A stretch of DNA of 64,000 nucleotides, taken from positions 3,687,501 to 3,751,500 of the forward strand of contig NZ_CP014327.1 of assembly GCF_000812665.2 (NCBI RefSeq), written 5' to 3'. Numbering within the stretch: the stretch's first letter is position 1; each line of letters starts with the position of its first letter. A program made the position numbers and the translations under genes. Of the stretch, positions 1 through 8,321 are shown in pieces. Source of the stretch: Falsihalocynthiibacter arcticus. GTDB lineage: Bacteria > Pseudomonadota > Alphaproteobacteria > Rhodobacterales > Rhodobacteraceae. The notes beneath the pieces are model-generated. The model made no database searches. It worked only from the letters and a program-made list of their open reading frames with translations, and was not told the DNA's origin.

Positions 1-1100
1 ATCGCACCCGTTGTGGAGCCGTGCGAACAGGCCACATCATCCGCGTAGATTTCAAGCTCTGGCTTGGCATAGAACTGTGCGTCATCATCCAACAAAAGCG
101 CTTTGCTGATCTGATAGCCGTCCGTTTTCTGTGCCCCAGCCTTCACAAGGATCTTGCCTTGAAAAACACCCGTCGCACCGTTGCGCAGCACCTTTTTGAA
201 AACCTGACGGCTCTCGCAATTTACCGCATCATGGGTGATGAAAATCGTGTCATCTTGGTGGAAATCAGCGCCGTCGCCCATTGCCGCCCCGCCCACATGC
301 GCGGAGGCTTCGTCGCCGATGATTTCGATGATGCATTCATTGCGCGTCATCGTACCGTTGGCAGACAGGGTGAAGCTTTTGAGGCTGGATTTTGCAGCCA
401 TCCGCACGAAAATATGGCTCAACAAAGTGCGTTCATGGTCCCGCCCTTGAAGACGGATATGATCGAATGCTGCGTCTTCGCCAATTTCAACTTCAGTGAC
501 GATATTGCTGCGCGTTCCTGCTGTTCCTGTCTCCAAAAGCGTCAGGCTTGCGCCAGCGTCGACCTTGATAACATGGTGCAAAACGGCCTCTGCATCATTC
601 GCAGTATAGCTGATTTGTACGGGACGCGTGACAATTCCAGTGGCACGAACAAGCGCGCCTTGGGGTGCAATCGCCGTATTAAGCGCCGCCAAAGGACGCG
701 CAACCGGCGTCTGGCCCGCGGTCTCAAGCGCGCCGTAAATCCCGTCTGCCCAATGGATATCAGTATTTGCGGAGAGAAGATCGATGGTCAGGTTTTCGCC
801 CGCCAAATCGTCGCTAGCCTCGGCATCAAAAATACCGTCCGTGAACACAAGTGTGAGGGGGGTTAACGAAGCAAACGGGCTTGGATCGCGGTTCAAGCGA
901 CCTGTGGGCGCAACGTCGACGCTCACAAACGCATCGGGCCGTGTGTATTTCCAATATTCGTCCCGACGTACAGGAAGTCCTGTGGAACGCACCCGCACCA
1001 CAGCCGCTTCACGAGCGCTTTTGCTAAAGCCATAAAGCACGTCCGACAAGCCGGACAGATGAGCCTCCAAGGCGTTTTCTTCTACTGCGGCCAATGCCAT
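1..1100 (-). CDS. sufD: SufD, Fe-S cluster assembly scaffold subunit (C-terminus cut by window edge)
   Basis: Reading the minus strand from an ATG at 1098-1100 gives 366 codons with no stop, running off the left edge. The start overlaps the sufC stop by one base (TAATG), so translation is probably coupled. SufD forms the SufBC2D complex that builds Fe-S clusters in the cytoplasm. The translation shows a helical N-terminus, then the beta-helix-type body with LLETGTAGTRSNIVTEVEIG and GRDHERTLLSHIF stretches. Near the cut end lies ACSHGSTTGA, matching the conserved CSHGAT segment of the SufB/SufD family. Position after sufC supports the call. The last tens of residues lie outside the window. Confidence 0.93.
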   Translation of the reverse strand, partial: MALAAVEENALEAHLSGLSDVLYGFSKSAREAAVVRVRSTGLPVRRDEYWKYTRPDAFVSVDVAPTGRLNRDPSPFASLTPLTLVFTDGIFDAEASDDLAGENLTIDLLSANTDIHWADGIYGALETAGQTPVARPLAALNTAIAPQGALVRATGIVTRPVQISYTANDAEAVLHHVIKVDAGASLTLLETGTAGTRSNIVTEVEIGEDAAFDHIRLQGRDHERTLLSHIFVRMAAKSSLKSFTLSANGTMTRNECIIEIIGDEASAHVGGAAMGDGADFHQDDTIFITHDAVNCESRQVFKKVLRNGATGVFQGKILVKAGAQKTDGYQISKALLLDDDAQFYAKPELEIYADDVACSHGSTTGA

Positions 1101-1855
1101 TATTCGGCCTCCTCAAGAAGATCGGCGTAACCGTTGTTTTCAACTTCAAGCGCCAATTCCGGCCCGCCAGATTTGATGATACGACCATTGGACATGATGT
1201 GAACCACGTCTGGGATAATGTGGTCCAAAAGGCGTTGATAGTGGGTGATCACAAGGAAGCTGCGCTCGCCGTCGCGAAGGGCGTTTACACCCTCGGCGAC
1301 AAGTTTCATCGCATCGACATCAAGGCCAGAGTCCGTCTCGTCGAGGACGCAAAGCTTAGGCGCCAACATCGCCATTTGCAGAATTTCGTTCCGCTTTTTC
1401 TCGCCACCAGAGAAGCCAACGTTTACGGGACGTTTCAGCATCTCCGCGTCGATCTTGAGGGCTTTTGCTTGGATGCGAACTTCTTTTAGGAACTCCCCAG
1501 CGGAGAGTTCTTCTTCGCCACGGGCTTTGCGTTGTGAATTCACCGCGGTGCGCAGGAAGGTCATATTCCCAACGCCGGGAATTTCTACAGGGTATTGAAA
1601 CGCAAGGAAAACACCCGCTGCGGCGCGCTCTTCGGGATCAAGATCAAGCATATCCTTGCCCTCAACTTCAATCGAGCCTTCAGTCACAACATAACCGTCA
1701 CGGCCAGCCAAAACATAAGACGTTGTCGATTTACCCGAGCCGTTGGGCCCCATAATCGCGTGGACTTCGCCTTTGCCGATCGAGAGGTTCACCCCCTTAA
1801 GGATTTGCTTGTCTTCTTCTTCAAGCTTGACGTGCAGGTTTTTGATTTCTAACAT
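1100..1855 (-). CDS. sufC: SufC, ATPase of the SUF Fe-S assembly complex
   Basis: This 251-residue soluble ABC-type ATPase powers the SufBC2D scaffold. Visible motifs are Walker A GPNGSGKST (about residues 36-44), the signature FSGGEKKR (about 149-156) and the SufC-type Walker B LCVLDETDSGLD. Length matches the family (about 250). It follows sufB on the same strand after a 125-base gap that holds a hairpin, and its stop overlaps the sufD start by one base. The ribosome binding site is weak (GAGAAT), which suggests translation depends partly on mRNA context. Confidence 0.97.
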   Translation of the reverse strand: MLEIKNLHVKLEEEDKQILKGVNLSIGKGEVHAIMGPNGSGKSTTSYVLAGRDGYVVTEGSIEVEGKDMLDLDPEERAAAGVFLAFQYPVEIPGVGNMTFLRTAVNSQRKARGEEELSAGEFLKEVRIQAKALKIDAEMLKRPVNVGFSGGEKKRNEILQMAMLAPKLCVLDETDSGLDVDAMKLVAEGVNALRDGERSFLVITHYQRLLDHIIPDVVHIMSNGRIIKSGGPELALEVENNGYADLLEEAE

Positions 1856-1947
1856 TTTATTCTCATTTCAAGTATTGCAAGAGATGGCGGAAAACCGAAG
1901 GATCAGTCTTCAATCTGCCAAAATTGCAGTGTTTAAATTAGGAGCGA

Positions 1948-1969
1948 CGGCGCCAAAACAATGGCGCCG
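1948..1969 (-). other. Hairpin between sufB and sufC
   Basis: CGGCGCC at 1948-1954 and GGCGCCG at 1963-1969 form a perfect 7-bp GC-rich stem with an 8-base loop, 11 bases past the sufB stop on the minus strand. No T-run follows, so it is more likely an mRNA processing or stabilising element that sets the sufB to sufCD ratio than a full terminator. That role is inference. Confidence 0.5.
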
Positions 1970-1980
1970 AAATACAAAGG

Positions 1981-3483
1981 TCATCCAACAGAGCCTTCAA
2001 GCGAGATCGCAACCAAAGCCTGTGCTTCCATCGCAAATTCCATCGGGAGGGCCTGAAGTACGTCTTTACAGAACCCATTGACCACAAGCGCAACCGCGTC
2101 TTCTTCGCCAATGCCACGTTGGCGGCAATAGAAGAGTTGATCGTCGTCAACTTTGCTGGTGGTCGCCTCGTGTTCAACGCGGCTCGAGTTGTTTTTAACT
2201 TCAATATACGGAACCGTGTGCGCCCCGCATTTGTCGCCAATCAACAGGCTGTCACATTGGGTGAAATTTCGGCTATTTTTCGCCTTGGGGTGCATCGACA
2301 CAAGACCGCGATAGGTATTCTGCGCCCTGCCCGCCGAAATGCCCTTCGAAACGATCCGTGATTTCGTATCGCGTCCGAGGTGCACCATTTTCGTACCCGT
2401 ATCGGCTTGCTGATAGTTGTTGGCAATCGCAATGGAGTAAAACTCGCCTTGGCTCTCGTTGCCGCGCAGAATGCAGGATGGGTATTTCCAAGTTACCGCA
2501 GAACCGGTTTCAACCTGTGTCCACATGATTTTCGCCCGATCGCCACGGCAATCCGCACGTTTCGTTACGAAGTTGTAAATCCCGCCAACGCCGTTTTCAT
2601 CGCCCGGATACCAGTTTTGGACCGTGGAATACTTAACTTCGGCATCTTCTTCGATGATGATTTCAACGACGGCCGCGTGCAACTGAGCGACGTCACGTTT
2701 GGGAGCGGTACAGCCCTCCAGATAGCTCACATAGCTGCCTTTGTCGGCAATAATCAATGTACGTTCAAACTGGCCAGTATTCTCGGCATTAATCCGGAAA
2801 TACGTAGACAATTCCATCGGGCAGCGCACGCCAGGGGGCACGTAAACGAACGAACCATCCGAGAAAACCGCGCTATTAAGCGTCGCATAGAAGTTGTCCG
2901 AAACCGGCACAACCGATCCCAAATACTTCTTCACCAAGTCAGGATATTTCTTAATCGCTTCGGAAATCGAACAGAAAATCACACCGACTTTTTCAAGATC
3001 TTTCTGAAAAGTTGTGCCCAAGGACACCGAGTCAAACACCGCATCAACGGCAACTTTGCGCTCGCCTTCAGGCGCTTCAACACCGGCAAGAAGCGCTTGC
3101 TCTTTCAAGGGAATACCAAGCTTCTTGTATGTTTCCAGAAGCTTAGGATCGACATCATCCAAGGACTTTGGCTTTTCTTCCATGCTTTTTGGACGCGCGT
3201 AATAGTAGATATCTTGGAAGTCGATGTCGTGATAGTTTACCATCGCCCATTTCGGCTCTGTCAGGTTTTCCCAGCGCGCAAACGCGTTAAGGCGCCATTC
3301 GGTCATCCATTCTGGTTCATCGTTCTTGCTGGAAATCAACTTCACAATATCAGGGTTCACGCCTTTAGGAGCGTATTCCATCTCAATTTCAGTGTTCCAG
3401 CCGTGTTTATATGTGCCCGCTAGCGAATTTACCGCGTCAACGGTCTCAACTTCTACACCGTCTTTGACTTTAACCTGATCCAA
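1981..3483 (-). CDS. sufB: SufB, Fe-S cluster assembly scaffold
   Basis: This 500-residue protein is the main scaffold subunit on which SUF clusters form. The sequence shows the typical N-terminal segment ([17 protein letters not shown]), the central beta-helix core with [29 protein letters not shown] and the C-terminal [19 protein letters not shown] block with its conserved cysteines. Length is as expected (about 480-510). The start is a TTG at 3481-3483 with an AGGAGG seven bases upstream; no in-frame ATG fits better. It follows the cysteine desulfurase gene by 53 bases in one operon. Confidence 0.97.
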   Translation of the reverse strand: MDQVKVKDGVEVETVDAVNSLAGTYKHGWNTEIEMEYAPKGVNPDIVKLISSKNDEPEWMTEWRLNAFARWENLTEPKWAMVNYHDIDFQDIYYYARPKSMEEKPKSLDDVDPKLLETYKKLGIPLKEQALLAGVEAPEGERKVAVDAVFDSVSLGTTFQKDLEKVGVIFCSISEAIKKYPDLVKKYLGSVVPVSDNFYATLNSAVFSDGSFVYVPPGVRCPMELSTYFRINAENTGQFERTLIIADKGSYVSYLEGCTAPKRDVAQLHAAVVEIIIEEDAEVKYSTVQNWYPGDENGVGGIYNFVTKRADCRGDRAKIMWTQVETGSAVTWKYPSCILRGNESQGEFYSIAIANNYQQADTGTKMVHLGRDTKSRIVSKGISAGRAQNTYRGLVSMHPKAKNSRNFTQCDSLLIGDKCGAHTVPYIEVKNNSSRVEHEATTSKVDDDQLFYCRQRGIGEEDAVALVVNGFCKDVLQALPMEFAMEAQALVAISLEGSVG

Positions 3484-3536
3484 AATGGACCTCCTAACTT
3501 CTTATGCCCGAAGGCGAATTTCCACCCAAAAGGGCC

Positions 3537-4607
3537 TTATCTGCGCGCCGCGTGGCGCTTGTATGCTGCGGTCCAAGCTTCTGCAAAACGCAGCACTTGA
3601 TCCTCAGTTGTGTTCGGTCCGATGGAAACGCGCAAAGCACACGAGGCCTCTTGATCGCTAAATCCCATCGCCCGAAGAACTCGGCTCGCACGGACTTTTC
3701 CCGACGAACACGCCGAGCCAGCCGAAACGGCAAACCCTGCAAGATCCATCTGCATCACTTGCGTTTCCCCCTTCCAACCGGGTGTGAGGAAACAACTTGT
3801 ATTCGGAAGCCGCGCGCTCCTATTCCCGACAAAAATAGTCTCTTTCACAGATTCTGCCAGTGCTTTTTCTAGAATGTTTCTAAGTTTGTCAATTTCCGCC
3901 CAAATTCCAGAGTCCAAATCCCGTTTTGCGGCCTTTGCAGCCGCCCCAAATCCGGCGAGTCCGATCACATTCTCGGTACCCGAACGGCGGCCCATTTCTT
4001 GACCTCCGCCAAGCGCGTTTTCGATCTCGACACCCTTGCCCAAAATCAAAGCCGCGGCCCCCTTCGGCCCTCCGAACTTATGCCCAGAACAAATAGCCGC
4101 CTGCGCATAAGCCTCTGAAAAGTTGAACGGAACCTTGCCGATCACCTGTGTTGCATCAACCATCCCGATGGGGCGTCGCTTGACCGCAGATTGCAAAACA
4201 CCTGTCTCGGAATTGGCGACTTGCAAGGTACTCAGCGGCGCGTTTTTGTCCCAAATAATCTGACCATCGGGATCCACAGGAATAATTTCAGAACCCGCGC
4301 AGGCTTCAATTTGTGCAATCACCGCATCGTGTTCAATTTCTGCGCCCGTTAGGTCTGATTTTCCCGCAAACCACATTTGAGCGGCTTCAGTCGCCGAACT
4401 TGCGAAGGCAATATCCTGCGGATCACAGCCCGCAAGGTCCGCCACTTGTGCGCGGGCGCGCTCGACCAATGCCTTGGCCACGCGCCCTTCTGAATGCACG
4501 CTCGACGGATTTCCGACCACATCCATCGCCGCAATCATCGCGTCACGCGCCTCTTGCCTGAGGGGCGCGGTCGCATTCCAATCCAAATATACTCTGAGGT
4601 GCCGCAT
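3537..4607 (-). CDS. Cysteine desulfurase of the SUF operon (NifS/IscS class)
   Basis: A 356-residue PLP enzyme that takes sulfur from cysteine and supplies it as persulfide for cluster assembly. The PLP lysine is in SGHKFGGPKG, the GTENV motif is present, and the catalytic cysteine sits in the loop SAGSACSSGKVRAS, which is of the IscS/NifS (group I) type and not the SufS type. It is slightly shorter than IscS (about 400). It starts 8 bases after the iscR stop and precedes sufB, a common Rhodobacterales order. Whether it uses SufE (encoded about 48 kb away at 51704-52126) cannot be read from the sequence. Confidence 0.93.
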   Translation of the reverse strand: MRHLRVYLDWNATAPLRQEARDAMIAAMDVVGNPSSVHSEGRVAKALVERARAQVADLAGCDPQDIAFASSATEAAQMWFAGKSDLTGAEIEHDAVIAQIEACAGSEIIPVDPDGQIIWDKNAPLSTLQVANSETGVLQSAVKRRPIGMVDATQVIGKVPFNFSEAYAQAAICSGHKFGGPKGAAALILGKGVEIENALGGGQEMGRRSGTENVIGLAGFGAAAKAAKRDLDSGIWAEIDKLRNILEKALAESVKETIFVGNRSARLPNTSCFLTPGWKGETQVMQMDLAGFAVSAGSACSSGKVRASRVLRAMGFSDQEASCALRVSIGPNTTEDQVLRFAEAWTAAYKRHAARR

Positions 4608-4615
4608 TTTCCCGC

Positions 4616-5077
4616 CTACTCGTCGTCAACGACTTCAAGAAGGTTCGGAACCGCCGGACAGGGGATCACCCCATTCTCAATCACATCAGAAAGACGTGTT
4701 TGGTGTAAAAACACATAGACGTTGGCGCTAAGACCTTCCCACAGCCGGTTGGTCAGACTCTGCGCACGACTACCAGACGCACCACCACTGGCTCCCGCCC
4801 CTTTATGCATCGCAGATACCGTTTCATCCACCGCACCAAAAATCTCGGACACGCGAATGGCGTCAGCACTGCGCGCCAAGCGATACCCGCCCCCAGGACC
4901 GCGCACCGAAACCACAAGCTCCGCGCGGCGCAAACGCACAAAAAGCTGCTCCAGATATGGAAGAGAAATGTCTTGGCGACGCGAAATCTCGCCCAGTGAC
5001 GTCGGCTTCCCTTCAGGTTGCAACGCCAAGTCCGTGAGGGCAACCATGGCGTAACGCCCTTTTGTGCTCAATTTCAT
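4616..5077 (-). CDS. iscR: IscR-type Rrf2 family iron-sulfur regulator
   Basis: This 153-residue transcription factor heads the Fe-S operon and probably represses it when clusters are plentiful. The Rrf2 winged-helix domain is clear: MKLSTKGRYAMVALTDLAL, the recognition helix ISLPYLEQLFVRLR and the wing GPGGGYRLAR. The three clustered cysteines that hold the cluster in enterobacterial IscR are missing; that stretch (about residues 92-106) is Gly/Ala/Ser-rich. The only cysteine in the protein is Cys140. A single-cysteine IscR is known from Rhodobacter sphaeroides, so this is likely a working regulator of that type. AGGAGA precedes the ATG. Confidence 0.93.
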   Translation of the reverse strand: MKLSTKGRYAMVALTDLALQPEGKPTSLGEISRRQDISLPYLEQLFVRLRRAELVVSVRGPGGGYRLARSADAIRVSEIFGAVDETVSAMHKGAGASGGASGSRAQSLTNRLWEGLSANVYVFLHQTRLSDVIENGVIPCPAVPNLLEVVDDE

Positions 5078-5234
5078 TGGTCTCTCCTAGCCGCAATTCG
5101 GGTTACAGCGCCCTTTTTCAAACAGTTTCCGATATCTTCACCTCGGATTGGCCTCAAAAATCGGTATTTCATTGACGAAAGGCAGTACGCACCTTAGGTC
5201 AGACAAGATCGTTTGGTCGCTATCGACCCCATAG

Positions 5235-5249
5235 TTAGAATTATTCTAA
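5235..5249. promoter_or_regulatory. Candidate Irr box (iron control element) in the iscR/hydrolase intergenic region
   Basis: TTAGAA-TTA-TTCTAA is a perfect palindrome with 6-base arms and a 3-base spacer. It matches the ICE/Irr-box pattern (TAGAANNNTTCTA) described for alphaproteobacteria. It lies about 158 bases upstream of the iscR start and about 75 bases upstream of the divergent hydrolase. Irr control of suf operons is known in the class; which gene is controlled here is inference. Confidence 0.65.
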
Positions 5250-5323
5250 ATTACCTGAGGCTTTCCGTCAAGATTGCCAGAGCAATTTAGATCAAACGCA
5301 ATAGAAAGAGACAGGGACCCCTC

Positions 5324-5977
5324 ATGCCCGAAGTAATTTTTCCCGGCCCCGAAGGCCGCCTCGAAGGCCGTTACCACCCGCAAAGACCAAAGGATGCGCC
5401 GATTGCAATCATTTTGCATCCGCATCCGCAGTTTGGCGGCACGATGAACAACAAAGTTGTCTACAACATGCACTACGCCTTTTATAAAATGGGCTTTACC
5501 GTGTTGCGGTTCAATTTTCGCGGCGTTGGCCGTAGCCAAGGCGAGTATGATCAAGGGATTGGCGAATTGTCGGATGCCGCGAGCGCGTTGGACTATTTGC
5601 AATCGATGAACCCGAACGCCAAACATTGCTGGGTTGCTGGCTTTAGCTTTGGTGCGTGGATTGGCATGCAGCTTTTGATGCGGCGGCCCGAGATCACCGG
5701 ATTCATTTCCGCGTCGCCCCCCGCGAATATGTATGACTTCAGCTTTCTTGCACCCTGCCCCGCGTCTGGCCTGATTATCAACGGCACCGCCGACCGCGTC
5801 GCACCGCCTGCGGATACACGCGCGCTTGTGGACAAATTGCACGAGCAAAAAGGCATCACAATTACCCATACCGAACTTGAAGGGTCTGGCCACTTCTTTG
5901 AAGAGCCACATATGGACACGATGATCGGCCACGTGGATACATATGTACGCCGTCGTTTAACTGAGAACACCCGTTAA
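5324..5977 (+). CDS. Alpha/beta hydrolase, dienelactone hydrolase-like
   Basis: A 217-residue single-domain alpha/beta hydrolase without signal peptide. The oxyanion region HPHPQFGGTMNN, the RFNFRGVGRSQG strand-helix segment and the nucleophile elbow GFSFG (serine in the middle) are visible. The acid is probably Asp in NGTADRVAPP and the histidine is in GSGHFFEEP. This pattern is the bacterial alpha/beta family often found divergent from the iscR-suf operon in Rhodobacterales. The substrate is unknown. The next gene begins three bases after the stop codon, so the three plus-strand genes at 5324-6807 are probably one operon. Confidence 0.85.
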   Translation: MPEVIFPGPEGRLEGRYHPQRPKDAPIAIILHPHPQFGGTMNNKVVYNMHYAFYKMGFTVLRFNFRGVGRSQGEYDQGIGELSDAASALDYLQSMNPNAKHCWVAGFSFGAWIGMQLLMRRPEITGFISASPPANMYDFSFLAPCPASGLIINGTADRVAPPADTRALVDKLHEQKGITITHTELEGSGHFFEEPHMDTMIGHVDTYVRRRLTENTR

Positions 5978-5979
5978 TC

Positions 5980-6213
5980 ATGGGTGTTCTTGATGATCTC
6001 GCAGACGAACTCGCCCGTGACGCACTTGATGCGGGCGACAGGATGGGTCAAAACGAATACTATAGGGAAGTGGCGAAAGTTCTGAGTGAAAGCTCAGCGA
6101 CGCTTGAAGAAACCTTCCTAACGTCAATCCGCATCCGCCTTGCGGAACGGCGTGGGCGGGCGTTTTTGACCGAATCCCTTTCGGATTTTGCCAAAGGGGC
6201 AAGAAAGGCCTAG
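5980..6213 (+). CDS. Small conserved hypothetical protein (77 aa)
   Basis: A 77-residue acidic, helical protein of unknown function. It has no membrane segment, cysteine pair or recognised motif. It lies two bases after the hydrolase gene and six bases before the HD-domain gene, tightly packed on the same strand, which argues that it is real and co-expressed. The composition (rich in Ala, Leu, Glu and Arg, no long low-complexity run) is like that of its neighbours. I do not recognise a family. Confidence 0.7.
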   Translation: MGVLDDLADELARDALDAGDRMGQNEYYREVAKVLSESSATLEETFLTSIRIRLAERRGRAFLTESLSDFAKGARKA

Positions 6214-6219
6214 TTCCTG

Positions 6220-6807
6220 ATGAAGCACTCCTCGTTTCTTGCCCAACAGTTCGCTTTTCTCGAAGAAGCTGATCGCCTGAAAAATATCCTGCGGGCGACA
6301 CCGATCCACGACGATTCCCGACCTGAGAATTCTGGTGAACACAGTTGGCACGTCGCCCTTTATGCTATGGTCCTTGCGGGTCACGCAGCCCCAGAAGTGC
6401 GTATCGATCGCGTCATCAAAATGCTACTTCTGCATGATCTGGTCGAAATTGATGCGGGCGACACCCCCATTCACGGGGATTTTGATGCCGCCGAGCAAGA
6501 GGCCAAGGAGAAGTTGGCCGCAGATCGGATTTTCGGCCTTTTACCCGCCGCTCAGGCGCTTGAATTCCGCGCGTTGTGGGATGAATTTGAAGCCGCCGAA
6601 ACACCCGACGCAATCTTTGGGAAATCCATCGACCGTGTGCAACCGCTGGCGCTGAATATGGCATCCGGTGGCGGTTCATGGCGCGAATATAACGTCACTT
6701 TGGATCAAATCGACGCACGCGTTGGCACAAAAGTCGCGCGCGGCGCGCCGACGGTTTGGACTTATATCCGCGCCCGCGTTGAACACTTCTTCGTCACTCA
6801 AGACTAG
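6220..6807 (+). CDS. HD-domain phosphohydrolase, YfbR/HDDC2-like 5'-nucleotidase
   Basis: A 195-residue HD-domain protein. The metal-binding residues are visible as His in SGEHSWHVALYA (about residues 40-50), the HD doublet in LLLHDLVEIDAGDTP (about 70-80) and a later Asp in GKSIDRVQPL. The order H...HD...D and the DxGDxP segment match YfbR/HDDC2 proteins, which remove phosphate from deoxynucleoside monophosphates. The substrate is inferred from the family only. It is the last gene of a tight three-gene run. Confidence 0.85.
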   Translation: MKHSSFLAQQFAFLEEADRLKNILRATPIHDDSRPENSGEHSWHVALYAMVLAGHAAPEVRIDRVIKMLLLHDLVEIDAGDTPIHGDFDAAEQEAKEKLAADRIFGLLPAAQALEFRALWDEFEAAETPDAIFGKSIDRVQPLALNMASGGGSWREYNVTLDQIDARVGTKVARGAPTVWTYIRARVEHFFVTQD

Positions 6808-6876
6808 TATACCGACTCAATGATTTTCAAAGCTAGGGTCGCCGTTTGTTTTTGAAATATGTATACAATAGTATAC
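6807..6876. promoter_or_regulatory. Three GTATAC repeats upstream of icd
   Basis: GTATAC occurs at 6807-6812, 6861-6866 and 6871-6876. The last two start exactly 10 bases apart, one helical turn. GTATAC-centred palindromes are typical of operators of GntR-family (FadR/VanR type) repressors, so this could be an operator for icd. No such regulator is in the window. Confidence 0.35.
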
Positions 6877-6945
6877 ACACTTTGACTTTCCCCAAATTTG
6901 AGCTACAAGCGGCACAATCCGACTCACCTAACCAAGAGGCCTCCC

Positions 6946-8154
6946 ATGACCAAAATCAAGGTGGAAAATCCCGTTGTCGAACTCGACGGCGACGAAATGA
7001 CCCGCATAATTTGGCAATTTATCAAAGACAAGTTGATCCTGCCCTACCTCGATATTGATCTCAAATATTATGATTTGGGCATCATGTCGCGGGACGACAC
7101 CAATGACCAAATCACGATCGACTCTGCCGAAGCGATCAAGAAATATGGCGTTGGCGTCAAATGCGCGACCATCACCCCCGACGAAGCGCGGGTTGAGGAA
7201 TTTGGCCTGAAGGAAATGTGGCGCTCCCCCAACGGCACGATCCGCAACATTCTCGGCGGCGTTGTGTTTCGCCAACCGATCATTTGCAAAAACGTGCCGC
7301 GCCTTGTTCCCGGTTGGACAAAACCCATCGTCATTGGCCGCCACGCGTTCGGCGATCAGTACAAAGCCACCGATTTCCGCTTTCCGGGCAAAGGAAAACT
7401 GACGATGAAATTCGTCGGCGACGACGGCACTGTTATTGAACGCGACGTTTATGACGCGCCTGCCGCGGGTGTGGCCATGGGCATGTACAATCTTGACTCC
7501 TCAATCATCGATTTCGCCCGCGCATCGCTCAACTATGGTCTGCAACTGGGTTGGCCCGTGTATCTCTCGACGAAAAACACCATCCTCAAAGCCTATGACG
7601 GACGTTTCCTCGACCTATTCCAACAGGTCTATGAGGAAGAATTCGAAGCGGATTTCAAAAAAGCAGGCATTTACTACGAGCACCGCTTGATCGACGACAT
7701 GGTCGCTTGTGCGATGAAATGGAATGGCGGCTTTGTTTGGGCCTGTAAGAACTATGACGGCGACGTGCAGTCCGACACCGTGGCGCAAGGCTTTGGCTCG
7801 CTCGGCCTAATGGCTAGCAAGTTAATGACGCCTGACGGCAAAATCGTCGAAGCAGAAGCGGCCCACGGCACAGTGACGCGTCACTTCCGTCAGCACGAAA
7901 AGGGCGAAGCAACCTCGACCAATTCCATCGCGTCGATTTACGCATGGACGGGTGGTTTGAAACACCGCGCCAAGCTCGATGACAATGCACAGCTGATGGC
8001 CTTCGCGGAAACGCTTGAGAAAGTGGTCATAGACACCGTTGAAAGCGGCCACATGACCAAAGATCTCGCCCTGCTTGTCGGACCAAACCAAAGCTGGCTC
8101 ACAACAATGGGCTTCCTTGAGAAAGTTGACACGAACCTGCAAGCCGCCCTTTAG
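6946..8154 (+). CDS. icd: NADP-dependent isocitrate dehydrogenase (eukaryotic-like class)
   Basis: A 402-residue cytoplasmic TCA-cycle enzyme converting isocitrate to 2-oxoglutarate with NADP. The sequence is of the IDH1/IDH2-like class: [14 protein letters not shown] at the N-terminus, [14 protein letters not shown] for substrate binding (Ser and Arg residues), the metal-binding [10 protein letters not shown], and AAHGTVTRH for the cofactor. The ATG at 6946 is chosen because family members start just before [14 protein letters not shown] and an AGAGG lies upstream; a TTG 48 bases earlier is less likely. It is a single-gene unit followed by a strong hairpin. Confidence 0.97.
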   Translation: MTKIKVENPVVELDGDEMTRIIWQFIKDKLILPYLDIDLKYYDLGIMSRDDTNDQITIDSAEAIKKYGVGVKCATITPDEARVEEFGLKEMWRSPNGTIRNILGGVVFRQPIICKNVPRLVPGWTKPIVIGRHAFGDQYKATDFRFPGKGKLTMKFVGDDGTVIERDVYDAPAAGVAMGMYNLDSSIIDFARASLNYGLQLGWPVYLSTKNTILKAYDGRFLDLFQQVYEEEFEADFKKAGIYYEHRLIDDMVACAMKWNGGFVWACKNYDGDVQSDTVAQGFGSLGLMASKLMTPDGKIVEAEAAHGTVTRHFRQHEKGEATSTNSIASIYAWTGGLKHRAKLDDNAQLMAFAETLEKVVIDTVESGHMTKDLALLVGPNQSWLTTMGFLEKVDTNLQAAL

Positions 8155-8178
8155 GCCTCCAGCTTTATTGCACTTGCG

Positions 8179-8196
8179 CCCCCGCTTCGGCGGGGG
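8179..8196. terminator. GC-rich hairpin after icd
   Basis: CCCCCGC (8179-8185) and GCGGGGG (8190-8196) pair perfectly around a TTCG tetraloop, 24 bases after the icd stop. No T-run follows on the plus strand, so it may end transcription weakly or protect the 3' end of the icd mRNA. Confidence 0.5.
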
Positions 8197-8321
8197 TACT
8201 CGTTCCACATCATTATTTCGCAATAATCCGCCGCGTATTTTGCCACCTTTCGCTTTAGGGGTGGCCTTTTGACGCAAGGCGGGTTACGTCGCGCGCAACT
8301 CATCTTTAAAGGCAGGCTCCA

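Noticed and set aside
21-866. Plus-strand open frame of 281 codons at the left edge
   Set aside because: It is antisense to sufD, whose minus-strand translation shows family motifs (CSHGSTTGA) and has a start coupled to sufC.
2380-3423. Plus-strand open frame of 347 codons
   Set aside because: It lies entirely antisense to sufB and has no protein-like motif; an effect of codon usage in the real gene.
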